Shown in pieces: positions 55,140 through 64,000 of a stretch of DNA of 64,000 nucleotides. The stretch is from NCBI GenBank assembly GCA_023375675.1, contig JALQBC010000007.1, positions 372,001 to 436,000 on the forward strand, written 5' to 3'. Origin of the DNA: Cytospora piceicola. Taxonomy: Eukaryota; Ascomycota; Sordariomycetes; Diaporthales; Cytosporaceae. The position numbers and the translations under genes are program-made. The notes under the pieces were generated by a model. It ran no database searches and was not told where the DNA came from. It was given only the letters and a program-made list of their open reading frames with translations. The number at the start of each line of letters is the position of its first letter. Position 1 is the first letter of the stretch.

Positions 55140-55815
55140 TTAGGTAAACACCCGGGTCACGTTGACTGCGGTACAAGTAGGGTTGTCCGGCTGGCCAGAA
55201 GTGACCCAGGCAAGGGTGTTGTAGTAATAACTACCGTAATATGTGTAGCACGCGTACCACTGTGTCGAACATGGTCAGCCACCAAGCCGACTACACCAGA
55301 GGGTGAAAGGAGGAAAAACTTACATGGTATAGCGGGCCGGGCGTGACCGCCGTTGGGTATACGCCAGGCTCAAACGTGCTTTGGTCGGGGTAATTAGAGG
55401 AGACGAACAGCTTGTCGTCCGCGTCGAAGCCCACACTGTCGCTGCTGGACGAGGGCTCGAACAGGACGACGTCGACGTTGGAATCCAGGTCCACCTGGTC
55501 GAAGTGCAGGCCCGAGCTGACGTTGGTGGTCCCTACTGGGAGGCTCCAGACCAGGACGCCCGTCTCGGGGGTCGCTTCGGAATAGACAGACACGTTCAGC
55601 GCGTAGGTGCCGTAGTTGGTGTCGGTGGGGAAATCGGTGCCAATGAGGCAGAGCTGCTCGATGGCGGCGCCGGAATGGCAGGCGCCGAGGTATTGGCCCG
55701 AGATGTTGGCGACGGTGCTGTCGAGCTTGAGGGCGAAGGGGGCGGAGGTGTTGTACTCCTGGGCCGACACCAGAGAGACGGTGAGCGACAGGAGGGCGGA
55801 GAGTAGGAAGTTCAT
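55140..55815 (-). CDS. Small secreted protein, function unknown
   Basis: Exons are 55815-55324 and 55259-55140, giving 203 aa. A clear signal peptide (MNFLLSALLSLTVSLVSA) is followed by a mature chain beginning QEYNTSAPF. Several N-glycosylation sequons (NTS, NIS, two NVS) and four cysteines (two possible disulphides) are present. The C-terminal exon has an aromatic pattern (WYACYTYYGSYYYNTLAWV) and ends VTRVFT. The layout resembles a family of small secreted ascomycete proteins of unknown role that I cannot name with certainty. It might be a cell-wall or host-contact protein, but nothing in the sequence proves that. Confidence 0.75.
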
Positions 55816-58416
55816 TGTGATGACGTCAAAGGGTTGAAGGTGAAAGAAGGAGAAGGGAGTTTTGGAGTGCAGACTTCGGATTTCAAAAGCCAGAGTTGAA
55901 GATGCGGGACAGCTAGGTATTATACCTACCTAGATACCGGGTAAAAACTAAAGGAAACTTAAAGAAGTGTCTCAAGTGACCCGTTGATCTTAGCCAGCGA
56001 TGATGATCGACAGTGGAGCAAAACGTCAAGCTGAGTGACCGACCCATTGTGGAGAGGAGGCGGGATGATGCATATTTATACAAGCGTACTCCTAACAACC
56101 CACAATACGGGCAAGCTCCTGGCCCTTCGGGTGCCTTCCTGCCCCCGAGTCTCCAGCCGTTCCATCCCGGGGGAGAGAAGTTGAGCAGCCGCCAAAAACG
56201 AGCTTGAGGGCTGCCGCTGCTGACGGGGTGGCGAGAGGCTGCGATAGCACCGGCGGTCGTTCATGCGTACGACCGCGTGCCGTCAGAACTTGTCGAGTGT
56301 AATATCACCAAAAGGACGGTGGACAAGACGTGTCTCTCAACACTCCTTTACGAGGTTGAGGCTTCATGGCGCTGCTGTATCACCGTGGCTGAAGGGCATC
56401 ATCTGTCTTGCATGCGAATCGGCGGCTCAACTCGTGTTCACAGCTCACTATGTGGAATCAGAAGATCTGAAAATGCGGCATTCATATATGTCATGCATAC
56501 ACGAAGACGGTTCTGCCATAGTCTGCTAGGCCCCGCCTACATAATGGTGTGAATATGGTGGTCTGATGCCGCCATCAGGGCCGTCCGTTTGTTCGTGCGG
56601 GTCGATACCTACCAACCTAGGCTAGGTACTTAGTAGGTAGGTAGGTTTTGGTCCGAATGCCGATTGTCTTTGGTATGATGATAAATGGTCGACGCTTCTT
56701 CTTTTCCCCCTCTTTCTCTTGGCCTCGTATTTCATCGTCATGTGCGTCGGCCTAGCTCCTGAGGATTCCAAGGTTGTCAGGAAGGTCGTCAGGCCGTCAG
56801 GCTTACTCGTCTCAAAACGGCCATGGCGGCGCCTGCTTACGAGATCTAGTAAAAGATGTTACCGAAAAGGAAGAAAAAAGCTGCCGAAAGCTTGGGGCTT
56901 TGGTCGTTCTGGTCTTCCCAATTTGGGTATATCATTGCGATTTTCCGCTACAGGTTTTGACGATGACACACAAGAAGCCATAGACTTGGCCATAGCAAGA
57001 GCGGCAGAGGGAGGCACTCGTCACTTCTTCCGAGCCAGTGGTGAGCTTAGGGTAATAAAGCGCAAAGTGAAAAGTGAAAAAGAGATAGCAGTCCTGGTTA
57101 TCCCTGCAAATGTCTCGAATAAACCTTGGAAGTGGTTTCCACTTCATGCTCAAGTACTGATAGAATCTAGCCGAACCCTGCAACGGGCTCTCCCGCAGTA
57201 CATGAAAAGTTATTGTGGCCCTCAAGAACCTTGAAAGACACTGACTGCCCATGAAGTAGCCGGAAGCAAAATATTCCACTCGAAAAAGGTTGTTAGACTC
57301 GGAGCGAGTAGCCGAACGAACGACAGTGTCTATCAATCCATGACTACCCAGTACTTCTTTTAAGTTCCCAGCCCGGGCAGACAGCCTTGCCTGGCCAATG
57401 ACATGCCTTTAATGTAGTCGGCCCTCGTGATCATAACCAGGCTTGCAGAGCTTATGTGGTAATCGAGTAAAGCTTTTTCGGCAGAGCGGGAGAGATGAAT
57501 TGAATTCTTTCTCACGTCTTCTGTGCCCGTGACAAGCTGCACGGAATGGTCGTACCAGGGCACTCACTCACTCACTGCAGGTAGGCGGGAGTCGAGGATG
57601 AATGGGATGTTGCATGGAGGATGATGCATGGAGGATGATGGATGCATGGATGGATGGATCACCTACGGATATATAAGTACCTAAGGTACCTGCCTAGGTA
57701 CCTAGGTATGTACCGTAGTACCACAGTATTGGATGTCCTGTAACGTACCGGGGCAACTGGGCAACCGCATATGCAACCAAACTCAATTGGGCAGCCTTGT
57801 AAAGCTGGGGCCCCACTCCCAGCCTCCATTTGTTTACAATACGCAGCTCCTACGGATTATGGCACAGAGACAGCTCCGCCAATTCTGAGGTCCCACGAGA
57901 ACTTCTCCATGTCTGTTGAGCAAACAATGGCATCAAAGTACAGCACACGATAGCCCCAAGCAGACCACGAGCCTATCCACACCGCAATAAGGTTGCAGCG
58001 CAGTGCAGCTAGCGGAGCAAGGCCAACGTCGAGATTCCCAGATACCAGTTTGACCCCGCCAGGGCACTTACACTTACACGCCAGTGTCTGCATCTGCGTC
58101 TGCGTCTGCGTCTGCTGCCCGCGCCCTTGTGGCGGCTCGAGTTGTCTGGGCGACCGCGCACGGCACACTGATCTGATTACGCAGTACGCAGTACGCAATA
58201 CGCAGTTACGAAGTTACAGATTATACCGGTCCATTCTTCATTCCCGCCTTCCATTCCAGCCTTGATTGCACTCCCGGTCTCCCCGGAAAACGCACATGTC
58301 TGCTTGACATCACCTCTTCACATGACCTGTCTCAGTCTGCTTCCAGAACAAGTAGCAAGCTCATACCGCGACCGCCTTGCCGCGAGCAAAAACCCCCCGG
58401 TCGGTGGATCGCCGAC
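55816..58416. other. Gene-free region, decamer cluster at 57.68 kb
   Basis: No supported gene in 2.6 kb. Around 57,600-57,660 are ATGG/ATGATGC short repeats. At 57,678-57,708 TACCTAAGGTA, GCCTAGGTA and TACCTAGGTA follow one another. The last 500 bp should hold the promoter of the b561-domain gene. Confidence 0.5.
57678..57708. repeat. Cluster of TACCTAGGTA-type palindromes
   Basis: TACCTAAGGTA (57678-57688), then CTAGGTA, then exact TACCTAGGTA (57699-57708), about 720 bp upstream of the b561-domain gene. Confidence 0.9.
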
Positions 58417-61157
58417 ATGGCGCCGCTCGACGATATGTCGCAGCCGGGCACTGCGGCCTACGATTCAGACACTTTGACCGTCGGCGACGGAACATGGGAC
58501 TTCACCAAGAATGACTTCCTCCTCCCCAACCTTGTGGGTCTCAACTTCGAGACCATGCAATTCAATGGTACGTGCCCTAGCGCCTTGTCGCCCGGATACC
58601 CTTACCCAACTCCAGGCCGCCAGACGCTAACGTTACCTTCCTTCCTCGCCTGCCAGGCATGGGAAATCGCTTCTCGTCCATGCCGCAATATCATGCGCTC
58701 GTCAAAGCACACGGCGTGATAGGCGTCATCGTCTTCCTCTTCATCGTCCCCATAGCCATCTTCTACGCCCGCTTCTATACCCGAAGGCCAGGCTACGCTA
58801 TCCGATATCACGCATACCTCCAAGTGCTCGCCGTCCTTCTAACCACGGCCGTCTTTGTCCTCGGCTGGTTCGCAGTCGGCCCAGAGCGGAGCTTAAGTAA
58901 CCCCCACCACGGTATCGGCGTTGCCATATACACGCTCATCCTGGTCCAAATAGTTGGCGGGCGGCTCATCAAGAACATCAGAGGACGGTCGCTGAGGGTG
59001 GTGCTGCACCAGTGGTTTGGGAGGACTATTGCCCTACTTGGGATCGTTCAGGTTCCCCTTGGCCTCACGCTTTACGGCTCTCCCAAGTACACCTTTGTCC
59101 TATTTGCGGTCTGGATGGCCTTTCTGCTGTTCCTGTACTTCGTATTCGATTACCGGGCTCATGACAGACCAGACTATGTCGTTCGCGACGGAAGGTCAGA
59201 GGTTCGCAGGGAGCGCAAGTCCAGTGGTGGCTGGCTTTGGCCCGTTGCTGCTGGTGGTGCTGCACTGGCACTATTACGGGGCCGGAATAGAGATAGAAGC
59301 AGGAGCCGGAGTCGATCTCGTGCATCCCGAGTACGAAGCCGGAGCCGAAGTCGTGCGCCCGAGGTCATTCCATCCCGCCATCATAGCTACGTCGATGATG
59401 AGAAGTTCACCGATCAATATAACGAGAGGCCGAGAAGGAGCAGTGGCGGTGGCTTCATGGCCAAGTTCCTTGGCGTCGGAGCTGGACTTGGTGCAGGTGC
59501 CCTCCTTGGCCGCATGATGGGAAAGAAAGGACGCAGAAGGGACGATGAAGAGTACTCGGCTGTGGAAACTGACACGCCCAGCAGGAGACGTGGGTCAACG
59601 TCGGGTAGACGACATGGCGGTACCGTCTTGACAGACTATAGCGATGAGAGTGAGGAATACCTCAGAGGTGGTCGAAGGACGCCGCTACTCCCTGGACCAG
59701 GCCACCCGTCGGCGATGGCAGCCGCTATGAGTGCAGCTGAGGCTCGACCGGCAGCCTCGAGGCCACCAAGACCAGTGACCCCTCAGCCATCACACCGCCG
59801 GGTCGAATCAACGATTGAAAGCACGTTGGAGTCTGATTATTCGTCCTACGTCAGTCCATCAAGGCGTAGTCCCGAGAAGAGCCGATCACATGTTGCCCCT
59901 GTTGAGAAGGGTCTCTTGGCAGGGGCTGGCCTGGGATGGTTCGTCAAGAAGATGCGGGATCGACGGGAGAGCAAGGACGAGGATAAGATGAGACTTGAGG
60001 AGGAGAGACGAGCAGGGCAGCACAGTCCGAGATACACAGGAGATGGCTATTCCACCCCGCCACGAAGGAGGGATTCGCGGCGTGCACCCATACGGCCGAT
60101 CGAATCCAGGACCGGGACCTCAATATCCCACGTGACCGAGGAGGAGTCGCTTATTGAACCACGACCGGTCTCAGGATATGAGGCACACCCGCCTCTGGAA
60201 CCTCTGCCAGCAGGAGGCTACCGAGCACCAGCAGCAGCACCAGGAGGTGCACCCCCACCTGTGGGACAGTATGCTCCGATTGCAGCACCAGTGCCAGCAG
60301 GAGGGACAACATACTCCCGTGCACAGTCTCGATACAGCATGACTGAGCCGGCAGAAATGCCGCCGATGCCGTCCGACCCCAGGGGCGTATTGGCAGGGGC
60401 TCGGAGCTCCGAAAGCGACTCGTACGTGTCACGGAGGGACAAACGCCGCTCCGAGAGCCGGCGGAGAGCCGGTCAAGACGCGGCTGCCGAGGCTGCAGCC
60501 GCGGCTGATATGCTCGCCGCAGAGGAGGAAGCACAGAGAAAAGTGGAACATGGACCCCACAACTCGCGAGACAGGACACCAGTGAGCGTGAAGGTCAAGG
60601 TACACGACGACAAGGACCGAAACGTCACACTGCGTCGCCTGACAGAGGAGGAAGCCCTCGCAGCGCGGCGAGCGCGGAGAAGGCGCACTGGCTCCACGAG
60701 CAGCATGTCCGGCAGCGAATCAGCAACAGGGGCAGCACGCTCACGCTACAGACGCGACACGAGCCGGCGCAGGGCCGCGGAGGAGGCGGCCGAGAGCGCG
60801 GTGGATGAGCCACTGGGGCCGCTGTCGCCACCGGCCCCTGCCTTCGCCGGGGGCAGGAAACCGAAGGACGCGAACTACTACACGGGACAGCCGCAGCAGC
60901 CGCAACCGCAGCAACAGCCCGGCCCCGCGGGTGCGACGCCCGCGGCGAATGCGACGGAGTCGAGCCTGGCCAGTCCTGGTAGCCACGGGACATGGAGCGG
61001 GATGAGCCCTGTCGGCACGACCGGGCCGTCGGCGGTGAACACGCTGCCGGGGCCGAGCGAGGCGAGCGCATCGGCGTCGGCGGCGGAGAGGAGGAGACGG
61101 AGGAGGCTGGAGAGGAGGGACGGGCGGGCGGCGGGCGGCACGGTGGACTTTGCATGA
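58417..61157 (+). CDS. Cytochrome b561-domain protein with long basic tail
   Basis: Exons are 58417-58567 and 58657-61157, giving 883 aa. After a soluble N-terminus of about 65 residues come five or six hydrophobic helices, including VIGVIVFLFIVPIAIFYARF, YLQVLAVLLTTAVFVLGW and FGRTIALLGIVQVPLGLTLYG. Histidines at helix ends (KAHGVIG, RYHAYLQ, NPHHGIG, LHQWFGR) fit the four haem ligands of b561 domains, implying transmembrane electron transfer. The remaining about 650 residues are disordered. They comprise Arg/Ser-dipeptide-rich runs, two glycine-zipper-like segments (GVGAGLGAGALLGRMMG and LLAGAGLGWF) and Pro/Gln/Ala-rich sequence. No DOMON domain is present. Substrate and membrane are unknown. 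Confidence 0.85.
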
Positions 61158-62076
61158 TGGGAGAAAGGTGTCGAGGGTTGTTCACTTGTTTTTTTCTCCC
61201 GTGGGCTTCTCCTGCGTTGCACTTCTCGGACACTATGAGGTAGTTGAATGCCCATTCTGCGTGGCGTTTTGGGTCATTTGGTGATTGGAAAGATAATGAC
61301 GATTGGCTGGTCACATGAATGGATGGATGGTTGGTATGTCGGAGGATGAGACGATGGGGTTCGTTTTGGTTTGGGGAAACTTCTCATATACCAATTCCCT
61401 GGAAGGAGGTTGAGCTTCTGGGAAATGTTGAATGACTGCTATGATGAAAGGAAAGGACGGAAACATGACAAGATGTTGGCATTCTGTACACAAAGATAAT
61501 AATGAGAGTAATCGCATGTTGATGACCGTCTTGGGTCGGTCGTCCTCGAAGTCATGAATTGGTTTTCTTCTGTGGTACGTGGTACTGATTTACCTGGGTA
61601 TATTGTACATTGTATATTGTACATTGTACATTATACATTGCACATGTTACGTGAGAAAGAGAATGGAAGGAGAAGAACAAAAAGGAAGGAGAAAAAAAAA
61701 AGGTGCCTGCCGGCGCAGATCGGGATTGGCCAGTGCAAGGACCAGGGTCCGTCAACCCTGCAGCTGCCAGTCCGCTCGTCATGGGAAATTTCTAAGTTAA
61801 GTTCTCAACCAAATCGAGCCTCAATGGTCATCTACCTGTAATACCTAAGGTATAGACAACTCGTTTCTTCTCCTTTTGCGCATAGCCATGCGCGGTTGCA
61901 TTGTTGACTCATAATCGTTCCAGGCCTTAGCTCAAGTCTATGGTGACCCTTCTTAAAGTCGGCAAGGAACAGACCAGGACTGTTGAGGTCAAATCCTCTA
62001 TTCACCCGCAGCGAGTCTTTTCGCTAGTGAGCCAGACCACGACGACCGTTAAGGTCAACGACAACCACCTGCAGCC
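61158..62076. other. Intergenic b561 gene to TAZ1
   Basis: Noncoding. It includes a GTACATT/GTATATT-rich stretch near 61,601-61,640, a TACCTAAGGTA variant at 61842-61852, and TGACTCA at 61905-61911, about 165 bp before TAZ1. I do not assign the last to a regulator because TAZ1 is not an expected Gcn4 target. Confidence 0.5.
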
Positions 62077-63523
62077 ATGACATCCAACATAGCCCATGGC
62101 CAGTATCCCCAACGTCGGCCCAACGGCGTGTGGCGTGGTGCCTCTTCCATGGTCATGGGTGTAACGGGGGTTTTGTCCAAGAGCTTTCTGAACGGGCTCA
62201 ACGATCTCGAGGTCTTTGGGCTGGACAACTTCCTGGAAATATTGGAGAGTCGGACAGACCCTTTCCAGAGGCAGAGAGGTCTCATTACTGGTACAGCAAT
62301 CACACCAATTCTCACTTGATATTGTTCCATCTCATGCTAAGTCGTACTGTTGTCAATAGTCAGCAATCACATTTCAGTGTAAGTGAGCCGCTGCCTGACC
62401 GTCATGAAAGCTCGTCTCATATCTCACACTTTCTCTCTCCACCAGCCTCGACGACCCCTTGATATGGGGCGTCCTTCCCCTCCGCTACGCCTTTGAGCCA
62501 TGGAACCTCCGCTGGGGCCTAGGCGCCCACGACATATGCTTCAAGAACAAGTCCCTCAGCACCTTCTTCACCCTTGGCCAGGTGCTCCCCACCCACCGCA
62601 ACAAGCACTCGCCGCACGCGGGGCTCTTCCAGTCGAGCATGACGCAGGCCCTGCGGCTGCTGTCGGCGTACCCCTTCAAGACGACGGGCGAGCACCTCGC
62701 CGGCCGCGCCGGGGACCAGCCCCGCACCCTGACGACCCAGTCGCTGCTGCAGGACCTGCGCGACCCCTTCTCCGACGGCAGCCTGGTCTACACCACCACG
62801 GGGCGCGACGTGCACACGGCGCCGTCGGCTTTCCTGTCCAACCGCCACGCCTGGGTGCACGTCTTCCCCGAGGGCCTGGTCCACCAGCACCCGGACAGGC
62901 AGATGCGCTACTTCAAGTGGGGCGTCGCCCGGCTGATCCTCGAGGCCGAGCCCATGCCCGACCTGGTGCCCATGTTCATCGACGGCACGTCGGACGTCAT
63001 GAACGAGAACCGGACCTGGCCGCGCGCCGTGCCCCGCCCGGGCAAGAAGGTGACGGTGGCCTTCGGCGACAAGGTCGACATGGAGGCCACCTTCGGGGAC
63101 CTGCGGGCGCGGTGGAAGGGACTGGTGAGGCGGGCCATGGACGCCAGGGAGGCCGAGATCGCCGCCGCCGAGAGGCAGATCGAGGCGCTGACGGCGGCGC
63201 CCGCCGGCAAGGTGGCGCCCGACTCGGGGAGGAACGGCATCGTCGCCGCCGCCCCCGCGAGGCCGCCGCCCTCGGCCAGGAAGCCCGACGTCCTGCGCGT
63301 CGGCGTGCTCACCGACGAGCTCAAGTACGGCAGGGAGGCCGAGGAGATCAGGAGGGAGGCCGCGTCCCGGGTGCGGGGCGAGGTGCTCAAGCTGCGGAAG
63401 AGCCTGGGGTACCCCGATGAGGACCCCGCCTGGGGCTTCGGGCGGGCCGAGACCTGGGCCGGGGACCCCAAGGACACCAAGAAGAGCCCCGTGGATGGGA
63501 GCGTGGAGAAGCCGAGCACGTGA
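62077..63523 (+). CDS. TAZ1: Tafazzin-like cardiolipin transacylase
   Basis: Acyltransferase that remodels cardiolipin in mitochondrial membranes facing the intermembrane space. Exons are 62077-62290, 62360-62378 (19 nt) and 62446-63523, giving 436 aa. The 19-nt exon encodes VSNHISV and supplies the His of the HX4D motif (HISVLD, about residues 75-80), with the Asp from exon 3. Later conserved parts are WGLGAHDICF, GQVLPTHR, VFPEGLVHQ (the FPEG motif) and PMFIDGTSDVM. The C-terminal third is Ala/Arg-rich and very GC-rich. Length is normal for filamentous fungi. Confidence 0.93.
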
Positions 63524-64000
63524 GGAGGATAGAGGGAAAATCGGCTAGCTAGACTAGGCGGCTTGTAAGATATCCAATCGCGTCCAGCCACGGACTGCTG
63601 TGATCACTTCTCAACTGGACTATTGGTTCTGTGGTCCTCGTGTATGTCGAAGCGGCCATTACTTGTGTTTCTATCTATGGACTCCCATCGCCTACCGATA
63701 TATATCGCCAATGGAAATGAACGCGTCGAAAGCCGCGACATGCCCACACTAGGCTTGTGTGGCGGAGAAGCCGATTGATGGCGCAGTACGGTCCTGACTT
63801 CCCAAGGAGCTCAATAGCAAAAGCGTAGCTGTTATTAAAGGCCTTTATTGACCGCCAGCCTCGGTGTCCGAGCTCATACTCGAGAGTCCATGCTTTGTAC
63901 CGCGTCGGCGAGGGGGCGGGGGCCGGGGGAGGCAGCGGTGTAATGTGTGCCGGGGAGAAAGATAGCAGGAACGGTGCCTGCGTCCCATCCCCGGACCGGA
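63524..64000. other. TAZ1 3' region to window end
   Basis: TAZ1 3' UTR and intergenic sequence. No further gene is supported before the window ends. Confidence 0.5.

Noticed and set aside
56719..57234. 171-codon plus-strand frame
   Set aside because: Basic, no known motif, no supporting splice or promoter context; probably chance.
61601..61640. Telomere-like or origin-like repeat
   Set aside because: Only a short degenerate GTACATT/GTATATT run; no telomeric TTAGGG repeats and no other support.
62500..63420. 306-codon frame overlapping TAZ1
   Set aside because: Off-frame reading of GC-rich TAZ1 exon 3; Arg/Gly/Pro/Ala-rich and without any conserved motif.

Overview
The window is nuclear chromosomal DNA of a filamentous ascomycete (Pezizomycotina, most likely a sordariomycete). 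The evidence is spliced eukaryotic genes with mostly 50-90 nt introns (GTRNGT donors, CTRAC or CTGAC branch sites, YAG acceptors), a Tup1/RcoA corepressor, a Pth11/SAT4-type rhodopsin-domain membrane protein, an ABCC transporter, tRNA genes with introns, and cytosolic fungal housekeeping enzymes. I cannot name the species. All gene models were built by hand from reading frames and splice signals. Exon sums were checked for frame, except where stated.

Layout. 0.1-2.1 kb: TUP1/rcoA (+). 2.8-3.8 kb: RNase MRP subunit RMP1 (-), sharing a divergent promoter with ADE5,7 (+, 4.4-6.8 kb). 7.06 kb: tRNA-Glu. 7.6-13.1 kb: a full ABCC-type ABC transporter (-) in 18 exons. 13.9 kb: tRNA-Ser. 15.5-18.1 kb: an AVT1-like vacuolar amino-acid transporter (+). 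19.6-20.8 kb: a decayed ankyrin-repeat gene (-). 21.4-24.1 kb: cysteinyl-tRNA synthetase (-). 25.8-27.6 kb: a Dcr2-like metallophosphatase (-). 30.9-33.2 kb: phenylalanyl-tRNA synthetase alpha (+). 34.0 kb: a 3-beta-HSD-like remnant. 34.5-35.9 kb: a rhodopsin-domain membrane protein (-). 37.7 kb: tRNA-Trp. 39.1-41.1 kb: a Ran1/Ksp1-type kinase (-). 41.1-47.1 kb: no recognisable gene. 47.1-48.4 kb: UTR4 enolase-phosphatase (+). 48.8-50.5 kb: a damaged short-chain dehydrogenase. 50.7-51.6 kb: BMT2 rRNA methyltransferase (-), divergent from RPL25 (+). 53.2 kb: TIM8 (-). 55.1-55.8 kb: a small secreted protein (-). 58.4-61.2 kb: a cytochrome b561-domain protein with a long basic tail (+). 62.1-63.5 kb: tafazzin TAZ1 (+).

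Functionally this is mostly core metabolism: purine synthesis, methionine salvage, translation and tRNA charging, rRNA processing and modification, mitochondrial import and cardiolipin remodelling. Gene-poor stretches with pseudogenes and AT-rich sequence lie between these genes. I see no secondary-metabolite cluster, no intact transposon and no defence system. The most unusual signals are a dispersed palindromic decamer (TACCTAGGTA, nine exact copies, all noncoding), TGACTCA sites upstream of both tRNA-synthetase genes, very small exons (19-20 nt) carrying conserved residues, an exceptionally intron-rich ABC transporter gene, and a dehydrogenase whose conserved HPG/TNL block is split by about 295 bp that may be a new intron.
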